This document shows positions 28,284 to 37,416 of a stretch of 64,000 nt of DNA, piece after piece. A program made the translations under genes and the position numbers. The stretch is from Haliea alexandrii (lineage in GTDB: Bacteria > Pseudomonadota > Gammaproteobacteria > Pseudomonadales > Halieaceae). Within the stretch, counting starts at the first letter, position 1. The number at the start of each line of letters is the position of its first letter. The stretch covers positions 223,013 to 287,012 of the forward strand of contig NZ_RFLW01000004.1 in NCBI RefSeq assembly GCF_003719295.1. The letters are read 5' to 3'. Under the pieces are notes generated by a model. That model made no database searches. It saw nothing but the letters and a program-made list of their open reading frames with translations, and was not told the origin of the DNA.

Positions 28284-28340
28284 TGTTTTGGCTCCTGTGC
28301 GGATTGCAAGAGTTGCGTGGGGTGGCGAAAGTCGCGTGGG

Positions 28341-29012
28341 TTAGCGAGGTGGGTCAACACGGTCTGCGGTTGAACCGTTGACGCGAAACCAACCGGCGAT
28401 AGAGTAGCGGTCGCGGCTGGCCGGCAACACTTCATGGGGAAACTCCTCGCTAAGAAATACCACCACCGTACCATGCAGGGGTTGCACCGATAACAGTGAA
28501 CTGTCCTCCGCCCCTGTATACAGGCGCAGTTCGCCGCCATCGCCCGTCTGCCAGCCCGGGTTCAGGTAAGCCACCACTGACAACACACGGTTGGCCTCGC
28601 CACGAAAGGCATCGACATGCTTGCGGTAAAAGTCGCCGGGGCGGTAATGAGCAAAGTGACTCTCAAAGGAAAACAATCCGAGCAGCAACTCGCGATTCAA
28701 GTGCTGCTGCAACGCAGTGGTCCAGGCCAACCAGTCTCGCCCGGCTGCGGATTCCCCATTGATCCAGCAGATTTCGTCCGTACGCACAAAACTGTTCAAT
28801 GTATGGCCGTGCTCGCGGCCCACCCCCGCCGGGGTGAACCGGGCCTCACTCATGCTGTGCAGGTGGGCAAGCAAGCCACCTGCAAGTGCTGTCGGCAGGG
28901 CACCAGGGCAGACACTGTAACCCCGGTCACGCAAATCACCGGCCATACGCGAAAACAGCCCACTGGCGGTAGACCGTGGGGGTTCGACAACACGGGTGGT
29001 TAGCGCGCTCAA
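28341..29012 (-). CDS. 2-oxoglutarate/Fe(II)-dependent dioxygenase, prolyl-4-hydroxylase-like (SM-20 type)
   Basis: A 223-residue dioxygenase. The iron triad is His132, Asp134 (KHVDAF) and His193 (FPHEVL), and Arg202 (RYSIAGWF) should bind the 2-oxoglutarate carboxylate. A double-stranded beta-helix is implied by VLSVVAYLNPGW, GGELRLY and GTVVVFLSEEFPHEV. This is the P4Hc/SM-20 fold that hydroxylates protein or peptide side chains. I use the TTG at 29012 because it overlaps the stop of the ATP-grasp gene (TTGA), which implies coupled translation. A later GTG or ATG (about 28990-28946) is possible. The substrate is unknown; the preceding peptide-ligase-like gene suggests a peptide, which is inference. 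Confidence 0.85.
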   Translation of the reverse strand: MSALTTRVVEPPRSTASGLFSRMAGDLRDRGYSVCPGALPTALAGGLLAHLHSMSEARFTPAGVGREHGHTLNSFVRTDEICWINGESAAGRDWLAWTTALQQHLNRELLLGLFSFESHFAHYRPGDFYRKHVDAFRGEANRVLSVVAYLNPGWQTGDGGELRLYTGAEDSSLLSVQPLHGTVVVFLSEEFPHEVLPASRDRYSIAGWFRVNGSTADRVDPPR

Positions 29013-30463
29013 CGGCCACGCTGCTCCAGACGTTGCTGAAACTCGGCCATGATCAGCATGTACAGCTCCTTGCCCAGGTACGCGTCCTCGACATCGTGCT
29101 CAATGCTCGGGTTGTCGTTGACTTCCATGACATAGACCTGCTGGCCTTTCTGCTTGATGTCGACGCCATAGAGGCCTTTACCCACTACGCGGGAGGCCTT
29201 CAGTGCCGCATCCAGCACCACTTTAGGCACTTCAAAAGTGGGCAGGGTCTCGTAACCACCGGAGGAGAAGCGCTTGGCTCCGTGGTTGTAGATTTGCCAG
29301 TGGTCACGTGCCATGTGGTAGCGGCAGGCATAGATGGCACGGCCTGCAAGCACTCCCACGCGCCAGTCGAAATCGGTGTACATGTACTCTTGCACCAGCA
29401 CCAGAGCGGTGTTGCTGAGCAATTCGCGCAAACGCTGGGCGAGCTCGTCCCGGTTTGCAACCTTGTAGATCCCCTTGGAAAACGCACCCTCTGGCAGCTT
29501 GAGAATGCAGGGGTAGCTGAACTGGGCTTCGATCTCGTCCAGCTCGGCTTCCGAGGTACCAATAACCGTGCGCGTCTTCAGCGAGGGCACCCGGTGGTAA
29601 CTGAAGGCATCGTGCAGAAAGACCTTGTTACAGCAGCGCAGAATGGATGCAGAGTCGTCAATGACCACCAGGCCTTCCCGCTCGGCCTTGCGCGCCAGGC
29701 GGTAGGTGTGGTGGTCGATGGCCGTGGTTTCACGAATGAACAGGGCATCGTACTGGGCGATCTGCCCGGCCTGCTGCGCGGTAATGGTTTCCGCGTGCAT
29801 GCCCAACTTCGCGGCCGCCTTGATGAAGCGCTTTATGGCCTCGGCATCGCTGGGTGGAATGGCCTCATCCGGATTCACCAGAATCGCGAGATCCCAGCGC
29901 AGCGGCTTGCGGTTTCCAGAGGTGCGCCATACCTGCTCGGTGAAGGTTTTCAGCCGCTGCTGAAACAGCCCCCGCTCCGCTTCCGAGAGGTGCGTGTAGC
30001 CGTGGCGGCGAATCGTCAAGCAGGGGCGACCGTCTTCGAGAGCCAGGCGAAACCGGAGTATAGGCGCCGGATAGCGCTCGAACAGGTTGCGCACCGGCTT
30101 GCGCCAGCGTTCATCCTCAGTCCAGCCGAAATAGGCGAGGAATTCCCGTGTTTCACCCACCTGCAGGGAACCCGCGTCAAACGCCGCGAGGTTCACCTCG
30201 TCATCCGGGCCGAGCGTGAGGTCACGCAGATCATTGATCGCACTGACGCTGGGCAACACCTTGTGTTGACGCGCCTCGGCCAACAGGGAACAGTAATAGC
30301 CCCGGCTCAGGTAATACTCGGTGTCGCAAAGATTGATGAGCCGGGTCTTGGGCTCATTGCGTTTGGGGAAATCGACCAGATAGCGCTCGAAGGAGACAAC
30401 CTCAAGGTCATCTGTGGACAGCGCGAAATCTTCTTCATCAACAACGATAATGGTTTTGTACAT
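29009..30463 (-). CDS. RimK-like ATP-grasp ligase with N-terminal RLAN domain
   Basis: A 484-residue protein. The first ~150 residues (TIIVVDEEDFALS to GYYCSLLAEARQHKVLPS) form the RLAN domain found before RimK-type ligases. The ATP-grasp domain covers ~265-480: NKVFLHDAFSYHRVP, LKLPEGAFSKGIYKV, VQEYMYTDFDWRVGVL and the metal-binding VYVMEVNDNPSIEHD. Such enzymes form amide bonds between amino acids or peptides and an acyl-phosphate; RimK itself adds glutamate to ribosomal protein S6. GGGAG lies 8 bases before ATG. It lies 12 bases after the Old Yellow Enzyme gene and overlaps the 2OG oxygenase, in one operon. The amino acid and acceptor are not known. Confidence 0.9.
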   Translation of the reverse strand: MYKTIIVVDEEDFALSTDDLEVVSFERYLVDFPKRNEPKTRLINLCDTEYYLSRGYYCSLLAEARQHKVLPSVSAINDLRDLTLGPDDEVNLAAFDAGSLQVGETREFLAYFGWTEDERWRKPVRNLFERYPAPILRFRLALEDGRPCLTIRRHGYTHLSEAERGLFQQRLKTFTEQVWRTSGNRKPLRWDLAILVNPDEAIPPSDAEAIKRFIKAAAKLGMHAETITAQQAGQIAQYDALFIRETTAIDHHTYRLARKAEREGLVVIDDSASILRCCNKVFLHDAFSYHRVPSLKTRTVIGTSEAELDEIEAQFSYPCILKLPEGAFSKGIYKVANRDELAQRLRELLSNTALVLVQEYMYTDFDWRVGVLAGRAIYACRYHMARDHWQIYNHGAKRFSSGGYETLPTFEVPKVVLDAALKASRVVGKGLYGVDIKQKGQQVYVMEVNDNPSIEHDVEDAYLGKELYMLIMAEFQQRLEQRGR

Positions 30464-30475
30464 AGGGCAGCTCCC

Positions 30476-31584
30476 TCACGCGAGGTTGGCAAGGTCTTCT
30501 TTGCGAAAAGCGCGTACCCGGGCCAGGTCGTCCGCAGTCACACGCTGCACCCAGTCGGGGTTGGCAATCAGCGCACGTCCCACCGCCACCAGGTCGAACT
30601 CCTGTGCCTCCAGCCGACGCAGCAACTCATCCAGGCTGGCGGGTTCCGCTTCGCGAAACGTGGTTTCGCCGGGCTTGGGGATAAAGTCAGCATTGAGCCC
30701 GACACTGCCTACCGTGATGGTGGGTTTGCCCGTTATCTGCCGGGTCCATCCTGCCAGGTTCAGCGCAGAACCTTCGAACTCGGGCTCCCAGAAGCGGCGG
30801 GTGGAGCAGTGAAAAATATCCACGCCGGCCGCGCTCAGGGGCGCCAGGAATGCTCCGAGTTCGGCGGCGGTGTGCACCAGGCGCGCACTGAAGTCCTGCT
30901 GTTTCCACTGCGAGAAACGGAAAATAATGGGGAAATCCACGCCGACAGCGGCGCGCACCGCCTCGATGACTTCCACGGCAAACCGGCTGCGTTTGGCCAG
31001 GCTGCCGCCGTAGGCATCCTCGCGCTGATTCGTTCCTTCCCAGAAAAACTGGTCGATCAGGTAGCCGTGTGCGCCGTGCAACTCGACCGCGTCAAACCCA
31101 CAGGCTCTCGCATCAGCCGCCGCGCGGGCAAACGCGGCCACCACGTCGTTGATATCCTGCTGGGTCATCACATGACGGCTCACCTTTCCGGGCACATTCA
31201 TGCCCGACGGCGTATGACCCGGCACATCCCCTTCGGGCATGACGCCGGCACTGCGCATGCCGCCCACGTGCCAGAGCTGCGGTGCAATCTTGCCGCCCTC
31301 GGCGTGTACCGCATCCGCGACACGACGCCAGCCGGCGAGGCGCTCCTCACCGTGGAAGTACGGCACGTCCGGGTAGCCGTTCGCCGCAATGTGGCCGACG
31401 CAGGTGCCCTCGGTGATAATCAGGCCGGTACCCCTTCAGCCCGGCGCCGGTAGTACTCGACCACGGCGTCGCCAGGCACATTGCCCGGTGAAAAATTGCG
31501 CGTCATCGGCGCCATCACCACCCGGTTGCGCAGCGCGAGATTTCCCAGGGTAACCGGTTGCAAAAGGGCATTGCTGGTGGTCAT
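30476..31584 (-). pseudogene. NADH:flavin oxidoreductase / Old Yellow Enzyme, interrupted by a one-base frameshift
   Basis: The first ~50 codons (from ATG at 31584, GGAG 7 bases upstream) encode MTTSNALLQPVTLGN, RNRVVMAPMTR and YYRRRAEG. The frame then stops shortly after a run of four C on the plus strand (31431-31434, GGGG on the coding strand). The remainder continues in another frame as GLIITEGTCVGHIAANGY, QLWHVG, ELHGAHGYLIDQF, FRFSQWK and ending VTVGSVG...AVGRALIANPDWV. Adding one G restores RRAEGGTGLIITEGT, exactly the family pattern, and a 369-residue protein of normal length. It may be a true recent mutation, a phase-variable tract or a sequencing error. The intact enzyme would reduce activated C=C bonds using FMN. 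Confidence 0.88.
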
Positions 31585-31787
31585 GCGGGGCTCCAGAAGG
31601 GCTAGGCGTCTGCGCGGCAGCGTATACCAGCCATCCCGGCAACACCAGCCGCGAAAGAGCAACTATGACGGCAAACCGCGGCGCGCCCGGGGCGCTTTGC
31701 GGGCAATCCCCGAACGCTCCAATTGCTATCGACAATCTACCCCCGGCTGACTTGCGTAAACCCAAGACATCCCCGAAAGTCGGAATC

Positions 31788-33122
31788 ATGCGCGAACTTT
31801 ACTGGTTACAGAACGACCTGCGCCTGCAGGACAATCCCGGGTTGCTGGCCCACACCGCAGCTTCGGAGCTACTGCTGGTCTACATCTGGCAGGAACCGAG
31901 GCCCTGGTGCAATCTGCGTGGTATCGGCAAACAACGTCAGCGGGTAATACTCGAGCATTTGCAGGACCTGCGTGAGCAGCTCGCAGCGCTCGGCCAGGAC
32001 TTGCTGTTCCTCGCCGGCCAGCCGGAGACGCTGCTGCCCGAGCTCGTTCGCCAGTACCGCATCGACCGGGTAGGTACCAGCCGCTGTCCCGGCGTGTATG
32101 AAGCACAGCAGCTGGAGCGTGTGCGCGAGCGCCTGCCCGTTCCCTTGCAGGTGCACGGCGGCAACACCCTCTTCAACCGCCAGCAACTGCCCTTCGCGCT
32201 CGAAGACCTGCCACGGCAATTCACACCCTTTCGCCGGGCAGTCGAGGCGCTGCCGGTTGACGCACCGGCCAGCGCGCCCACGCAGCTACCGCCCCCACCC
32301 GGGGGCCTGGCCTTTCCAGCCTTGCCAGCCTCCCCCGTGGCCCCACACACCGCACTGCCCTTACGCGGCGGCAGTGCCGCCGGGCAGCGCAGGCTGGCGC
32401 AATTCACATTCGGCGAGCAGGCCATCAGCCGCTACAAGCTCACCCGCAATGACCTGGACCCCCTGGCAGGGTCCAGCACCCTCTCCCCCTGGCTGGCCGG
32501 CGGCGCGCTTTCGGCACGGGAAGTGGCTCACACCGTGTACCGCTTCGAGCAAACACACGCCGCCAATGAGTCCACACAATGGCTGATTTTCGAACTGCTG
32601 TGGCGCGAGTTTTTCCACTGGCGGGCCCTGCATGACCGTCACCTGCTATTCCGTTTCGACGGCCTTGGCACGGGCCGCAACAACCGGTTCTGCACCTTCG
32701 ACCCGCGGGCCTTCGCGCGCTGGTGTCAGGGAGATACCGATTTCCCGCTGGTCAATGCACTGCAGCGGCAACTCCTCGCCACGGGCTGGATGAGCAATCG
32801 TGGGCGGCAAATCAGCGCGAGCTGCCTGATACATGAGCTCGGCCTGGACTGGCGCTACGGCGCGGCCTTCTTCGAGAAACATCTGATCGATTACGATGTG
32901 GGCAGCAACTACGGCAACTGGCAGTACATCGCCGGAGTGGGCTGCGACCCCCGCGGCGGGCGTCGTTTCCATCAGGAAAAACAGGCCGCCGAGCACGACC
33001 CCGACGGTCTGTTTACCACCAAGTGGGGCGGACACCGACCCAAGCAGCCGCTGTATGTGACCGATGCCGCTGACTGGCCGCTGCCGCCCGACACCGCAGG
33101 AAACGGCCATGAGCCGGACTGA
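31788..33122 (+). CDS. Cryptochrome DASH / deoxyribodipyrimidine photolyase family
   Basis: A 444-residue flavoprotein. ATG at 31788 begins [17 protein letters not shown], the normal photolyase N-terminus; the longer frame adds 41 unrelated residues. The C-terminal FAD domain shows [41 protein letters not shown] and [27 protein letters not shown], a pattern typical of DASH cryptochromes. These repair cyclobutane dimers in single-stranded DNA and may sense blue light. It is divergent from the Old Yellow Enzyme operon, and its 3' end overlaps the DUF2256 gene by 14 bases. Ribosome site is weak. Confidence 0.93.
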   Translation: MRELYWLQNDLRLQDNPGLLAHTAASELLLVYIWQEPRPWCNLRGIGKQRQRVILEHLQDLREQLAALGQDLLFLAGQPETLLPELVRQYRIDRVGTSRCPGVYEAQQLERVRERLPVPLQVHGGNTLFNRQQLPFALEDLPRQFTPFRRAVEALPVDAPASAPTQLPPPPGGLAFPALPASPVAPHTALPLRGGSAAGQRRLAQFTFGEQAISRYKLTRNDLDPLAGSSTLSPWLAGGALSAREVAHTVYRFEQTHAANESTQWLIFELLWREFFHWRALHDRHLLFRFDGLGTGRNNRFCTFDPRAFARWCQGDTDFPLVNALQRQLLATGWMSNRGRQISASCLIHELGLDWRYGAAFFEKHLIDYDVGSNYGNWQYIAGVGCDPRGGRRFHQEKQAAEHDPDGLFTTKWGGHRPKQPLYVTDAADWPLPPDTAGNGHEPD

Positions 33123-33297
33123 GCGGCCCAGCAAGCTGTGCCCGGTCTGTGAAAGGCCCTTCCAGTGGCGCGCGCGCTGGCGTCTCAACTGGGAGCAGGT
33201 GCGCTACTGCTCACGCCGCTGTGCCAGCAACCGGCACACGATCAAGACGCAGGTTCCAGCAGCTGCTGCAGCGCCTGATCACCCCAGGCGACGATAG
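33109..33297 (+). CDS. DUF2256 small zinc-finger-like protein
   Basis: A 62-residue basic protein starting in the last codons of the cryptochrome gene. AGGAAA precedes the ATG. It has CPVC and YCSRRC, a four-cysteine arrangement that could bind zinc, with the [16 protein letters not shown] segment between. DUF2256 genes are known as neighbours of cryptochrome/photolyase genes, which fits here. The last ~18 residues (Pro/Ala-rich) run into the 3' end of the convergent Fe-S photolyase gene, overlapping it by 56 bases. Function is unknown; a nucleic-acid or partner-binding role is a guess. Confidence 0.85.
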   Translation: MSRTERPSKLCPVCERPFQWRARWRLNWEQVRYCSRRCASNRHTIKTQVPAAAAAPDHPRRR

Positions 33298-34780
33298 CCT
33301 CGCGCTCGGACGCTTTCCGCTTGCGCCAGTTCGCGGTAATCAGACTCATGCGAGGGTTCTGCGACAGAGCATCCATGTGCCGGTCGATAAAGCGCCAGTA
33401 CAGGGCGTTGTAGGGGCAGGCACCTTCCCCTGTCATGCGCGAGGGTGAGTAGCGGCAGTCCTTGCAGTGATTTCCCTGGCGCTGGATATACTTGCCGCTG
33501 GCAGCGTAGGGCTTGCTAGCCATCACGCCGCCATCCGCGTGCAGGGCCATGCCAAGGGTATTGGGCAGCTCCACCCACTCAAAGGCATCCGCGTACACTG
33601 CCAGATACCACTCGCACACAGCCTTTACATCCAGGCCCGCCAGCAGGGCAAAATTGCCGATCACCATCAGCCGCTGGATGTGATGTGCGTAACCGAGCTC
33701 CAGGCTCTGTTCCAGCGCGCGTTGCAGGCACCTGAGGTCGGTTTGCGCGGTCCAGAAAAAGTCGGGCAGCGGGTTGTGGGCGTCGAGGCTGTTGCCCTCG
33801 GCATACTCGGGCATCAACAGCCAGTAAACACCGCGCACATACTCCCGCCAGCCGAGTATCTGGCGGATGAAGCCCTCGGCGGCAGCCAGGCTGCAGCGAT
33901 CGTCGCGCCAGGCCTGCTCCACGTCACTGCACAGCTCCAACGGCTCCAGCAGGCCGATATTGAGGTACATGGAAATCTTGCCGTGAAACACCCAGGGTGA
34001 CTCTTCCACCAGTCCATCCTGGTAGCGACCAAAATCCGCCAAGGCATACTCGAGAAACCAGTCGAACTCCGCGCGGGCCTCCGCGGCCGTGCAGGCATAG
34101 TTGAACTGCGCGAGGTCACCCGGGTTGTCCGGGAAGGCCTTGGCGACGTCGGCGAGTACTTCCCGCGTGACAGCGGACTGCTTCAGCGCACGACGCGGCG
34201 GGATATCCCGCTGGCCGCGCCAGCCAACCCGGTTCTCCTGATCGTAGTTCCAGCGCCCGCCGGCGGGTTGCCCATCGGGCTCCAGCAGCACGCCGTAGCG
34301 CTGGCGCATGGCGCGGTAAAAATACTCCATACGCAGCTGTTTGCGCCCCGCCGCCCAGTCGCGAAACGTTTTGTGGCTGGCAAGAAAACGGCTGTCTTCG
34401 AGCACTTCAAGAGACACGCCCAGAGCCTGCTCCCAACCTGCCATCACCTCGCGCAGGCGGTATTCACCCGGCTCACAGACACGCACCGCAGTGCAGGGAT
34501 GGCTTTCGAGCACGCGCGCCAGCGCCGCCTGCAAACTCGGCACACCCTCTGCAAAGCGAATGTAGTGCACCTGAAAACCGCGATCGCGCAGGGCGTTGCC
34601 AAAATGCCGCATGGCGGAAAAAATCAGCGCAATCTTGTGCCGGTTGTGCGGCACGTAATGCGCTTCCTCCGCCACTTCCGCCAGCAGCACCTGATCCGCG
34701 GCAGGATCAGCGCTGGCAATGGCGGGATTGGCGAGGGACAGCTGGTCACCCAGCACCAGAATGAGTCGTGGAGTAGACAT
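33242..34780 (-). CDS. Fe-S bacterial cryptochrome/photolyase (FeS-BCP, PhrB-like (6-4) photolyase)
   Basis: A 512-residue protein of the prokaryotic (6-4) photolyase group. The four cluster cysteines are Cys351, Cys439, Cys442 and Cys455, one position offset from those of Agrobacterium PhrB (350, 438, 441, 454). The N-terminal antenna domain ([11 protein letters not shown]) and the C-terminal FAD domain with [11 protein letters not shown] and [23 protein letters not shown] motifs are complete. These enzymes repair (6-4) photoproducts and carry FAD, a lumazine-type antenna and a [4Fe-4S] cluster. AAGGG lies just before the ATG. It is convergent with DUF2256 and the DASH gene, making a compact light-repair locus. 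Confidence 0.95.
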   Translation of the reverse strand: MSTPRLILVLGDQLSLANPAIASADPAADQVLLAEVAEEAHYVPHNRHKIALIFSAMRHFGNALRDRGFQVHYIRFAEGVPSLQAALARVLESHPCTAVRVCEPGEYRLREVMAGWEQALGVSLEVLEDSRFLASHKTFRDWAAGRKQLRMEYFYRAMRQRYGVLLEPDGQPAGGRWNYDQENRVGWRGQRDIPPRRALKQSAVTREVLADVAKAFPDNPGDLAQFNYACTAAEARAEFDWFLEYALADFGRYQDGLVEESPWVFHGKISMYLNIGLLEPLELCSDVEQAWRDDRCSLAAAEGFIRQILGWREYVRGVYWLLMPEYAEGNSLDAHNPLPDFFWTAQTDLRCLQRALEQSLELGYAHHIQRLMVIGNFALLAGLDVKAVCEWYLAVYADAFEWVELPNTLGMALHADGGVMASKPYAASGKYIQRQGNHCKDCRYSPSRMTGEGACPYNALYWRFIDRHMDALSQNPRMSLITANWRKRKASEREAIVAWGDQALQQLLEPAS

Positions 34781-34836
34781 GCCCTTGCTACGCGGCCCGC
34801 CAGCGGCCAGACCACTGACGGGACACGGGCCGCCGG

Positions 34837-37281
34837 CTACTCCTGCAGCAGCAGCGTCTCGCCAATCTGGCGCGCCGCGATATCCGCCTCACAGTAGGGG
34901 AAGCGCACCCACTGCTTGTTCGCATAGAGCTCGGTTTGGTCGGCAAAATGCGGCGATGCAGGGTTAGTGGACTGTGAGGGCACCAGAATCACATCGGCTA
35001 TGGGGCACTCCGAATCATCCCAGGTGACAGCCTGAATGTAAGAATTGCCGCTGCGGGGGTTCACATAGCCCGACTCCACCAGGTTCGCGCTGATCGCGCC
35101 ATAAACCCCCATGGTGCCGGAGCCTCCGTGAATCGGCACACGCACACCGTTGCGCTCCAGCACCTGCACCTCACCCCAGGGCGCATCCAGCGGTACACCC
35201 GCGGTGGCAAGTCGCTCACTGGCTAACGTCAGGGCTGCGACCACCCGCGTCGAGTTGGCCGCGACGGCCAGGTCAATGCCGGCGGGAGTGTGCAACGGAT
35301 CTTCCGGATTGAAATCCAGCGCCCAGAACTCATCGCTCTGCACGACATTCTGAAAGCTGTTGCCAAGCTGGTCAGTGATAACTTTCCAGAACTCGGTGAA
35401 AATCTGGGCACCGCGGCTGTCCGCATTCACCCGTCGGTCCCAGCTCGCGAGCACATTGCAGGCCTGCAGCACGGGCGTTGCGGCCTCGGTTGCACACACC
35501 GCCAACACGTCGTCCAGCACCACCTCGGCACCGTACACACGGTTGGCGTACATCAGGCCCTTGAGGGTCGTCAGGTCGAACAGGGGCTCCGGGTCCAGGC
35601 CGTCCGTTGCCTGCTTGCGCTCCTCTACCATGATGTGCCCGATGCGGGTGCGCAGGAACTGTTGCTGCCCCTCGTGGCCCACAGGCCCCATGATCACCGG
35701 GAAACCCTGCAGCGGATTATTGGCATCGGACAACCAGTAGCTATTGTTGCTGTTGCCAACGTAGTCTGTGGTTAACAGTTGCGGCAGACTGGATCCGCCA
35801 TAGAGATTGCTCCCTGCGGGGGCCTCCGGGTCCGTACCCCACTCACAGGCCGGATCCGAGCCATCCAGCGATAGAATGACATTGGTGGTTGCCGCCGCCA
35901 GCAAGGGTCCCACCACACCGTTAATGCAGCGGTCCAGCTGGGCCTGGGTGACGAACGGTACTGCCGAGAGCTCGCCATAGAATGCCTGACCGGCTCGATC
36001 AGCCGCCAACTCATGGAACACCGGGTTACCGATGCTCTGCAACGCCTCCACATATTCCGCGATGGATCTGGCCTGCCCCTTGTTGATCCACTGCTCTATG
36101 CCGCGGATGCCGGTGAGAATATTGGCATCACGGAAGGCGAGTACCGAACCATTGAACATTGGCCAGCCGTCCAGCAGCGGTGTCACGCCCTTGAGATTGA
36201 CCACCGGCCCGTATTGGGAGACATAAAACACCTGTTCCCGGTCCTGCAGGCTGCCGTCCGGCTGGCGCACCTGGATGGTGACGGTTTGCGGATCAATATC
36301 ACGCCACTCGCCGTCATAGTCATACTGCAGGGGGTTATCGGGGTTGAGCTTCAACTCGTACAGGCTGAAGCGGTTGGCTAGCGATACCGTGTGTGTCCAG
36401 GCCACGTCCTGGTTGAAGCCGATGCCGATGAAGGGAAAACCGTGAAGCGCCGCGCCGGCGACATCGTAAACACCGGGCAGAGTCAGGTGCGCCTGGTACC
36501 AGGCGCCACTGCCGAACCAGGGCTGGTGGGGGTTACCCAACAGCATTCCCTTGCCGTTGCGCGTGGCATCGCGTCCCAGCGCCAGACCGTTGCTGCCACG
36601 ATCAATGTCGCGCAGCTCAGCGGCTGCGGCTTCCAGCGCTCGCGCAGCCTCATCCAGCGCATCGGGTGCCGGGGCAGCGCCCTCATCCGGGCCCGTAGTG
36701 GCGAGGATGGCACGGCGGAACAGACCCTGTTCCGAGCTGCCACGCAGGGCTTCACGGCGCAGGAAGAGAAAGAGGTCGACACTGTCGATGGGGTAGACCC
36801 AGTCCGCGTTGCGACAGCCATATTCCCCCTCGGGCAGGTTATCCAGCCCCGTTTCTTCCAGGTACCGGTTCATACCGCGGCTATACCCGGCGGCGAGGTC
36901 ACGCGCAAACTGCGGCAACGCCGACACGAACTCCTCGGCAAAGGCATCTTTATCGCCGTTGAGAAAGCGGAACAGGAAGTCCGACTCGATATTGCCCATG
37001 TCCTCGCCCATGAGTTCCGCTGAGCGGCCCGCGGCAAACACGATTTCACGCATGGCGACACAGTAATTGTCCTGCGCATACGCGTAGCCAAAACCATAAC
37101 CGAGGCTGCCCCAGTCCTCGGCGCGGATATGCGGAATGCCGTACTCGGTACGACGAATCTCAGCGGAGTAGGTGAGCTCCGGTTCGGGAGGGGGCGGCGG
37201 GGGCGCCACCAGATCGTTGCCATCGGTGCAGGCAGCCAGCACGCAGCACAGGGAAAGTCCTAACAAGGCACGTGAGCGCAT
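34837..37281 (-). CDS. Penicillin acylase family Ntn-hydrolase, PvdQ/acylhomoserine-lactone-acylase-like lipoprotein
   Basis: An 814-residue precursor with a lipobox LAAC (Cys18). The alpha chain spans ~38-229. Autocleavage would occur between Gly229 and Ser230 (RGSNGLALGRDATRNGKG), making Ser230 the N-terminal nucleophile. GNSNNSYWLSDANNPLQG contains the expected oxyanion-hole Asn. LLGNPHQPWFGSGAWYQAHLTLPG is close to the PvdQ/aculeacin-acylase branch, which removes fatty acyl chains from homoserine lactones or lipopeptides. AGAGG is 6 bases before ATG. There is no pyoverdine or LuxI/R gene nearby. The specificity for long acyl chains is inferred. Confidence 0.9.
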   Translation of the reverse strand: MRSRALLGLSLCCVLAACTDGNDLVAPPPPPPEPELTYSAEIRRTEYGIPHIRAEDWGSLGYGFGYAYAQDNYCVAMREIVFAAGRSAELMGEDMGNIESDFLFRFLNGDKDAFAEEFVSALPQFARDLAAGYSRGMNRYLEETGLDNLPEGEYGCRNADWVYPIDSVDLFLFLRREALRGSSEQGLFRRAILATTGPDEGAAPAPDALDEAARALEAAAAELRDIDRGSNGLALGRDATRNGKGMLLGNPHQPWFGSGAWYQAHLTLPGVYDVAGAALHGFPFIGIGFNQDVAWTHTVSLANRFSLYELKLNPDNPLQYDYDGEWRDIDPQTVTIQVRQPDGSLQDREQVFYVSQYGPVVNLKGVTPLLDGWPMFNGSVLAFRDANILTGIRGIEQWINKGQARSIAEYVEALQSIGNPVFHELAADRAGQAFYGELSAVPFVTQAQLDRCINGVVGPLLAAATTNVILSLDGSDPACEWGTDPEAPAGSNLYGGSSLPQLLTTDYVGNSNNSYWLSDANNPLQGFPVIMGPVGHEGQQQFLRTRIGHIMVEERKQATDGLDPEPLFDLTTLKGLMYANRVYGAEVVLDDVLAVCATEAATPVLQACNVLASWDRRVNADSRGAQIFTEFWKVITDQLGNSFQNVVQSDEFWALDFNPEDPLHTPAGIDLAVAANSTRVVAALTLASERLATAGVPLDAPWGEVQVLERNGVRVPIHGGSGTMGVYGAISANLVESGYVNPRSGNSYIQAVTWDDSECPIADVILVPSQSTNPASPHFADQTELYANKQWVRFPYCEADIAARQIGETLLLQE

Positions 37282-37416
37282 GCATAACCTCTTTTGTTAT
37301 TGGCGGTTGCACCGAAATGGGCACCGATATTTGGCGAAAGCATACCACTAATGTACGCTAGTTTACTCGTGCCCGACCTCCTCTAGCCGGGCGCAATTCG
37401 GACAGGACACTGGGCC

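Noticed and set aside
28976..31453. 825-codon open frame on the plus strand
   Set aside because: It runs antisense across the ATP-grasp and Old Yellow Enzyme genes, both of which carry full family motifs on the minus strand. The long frame is a product of codon bias.
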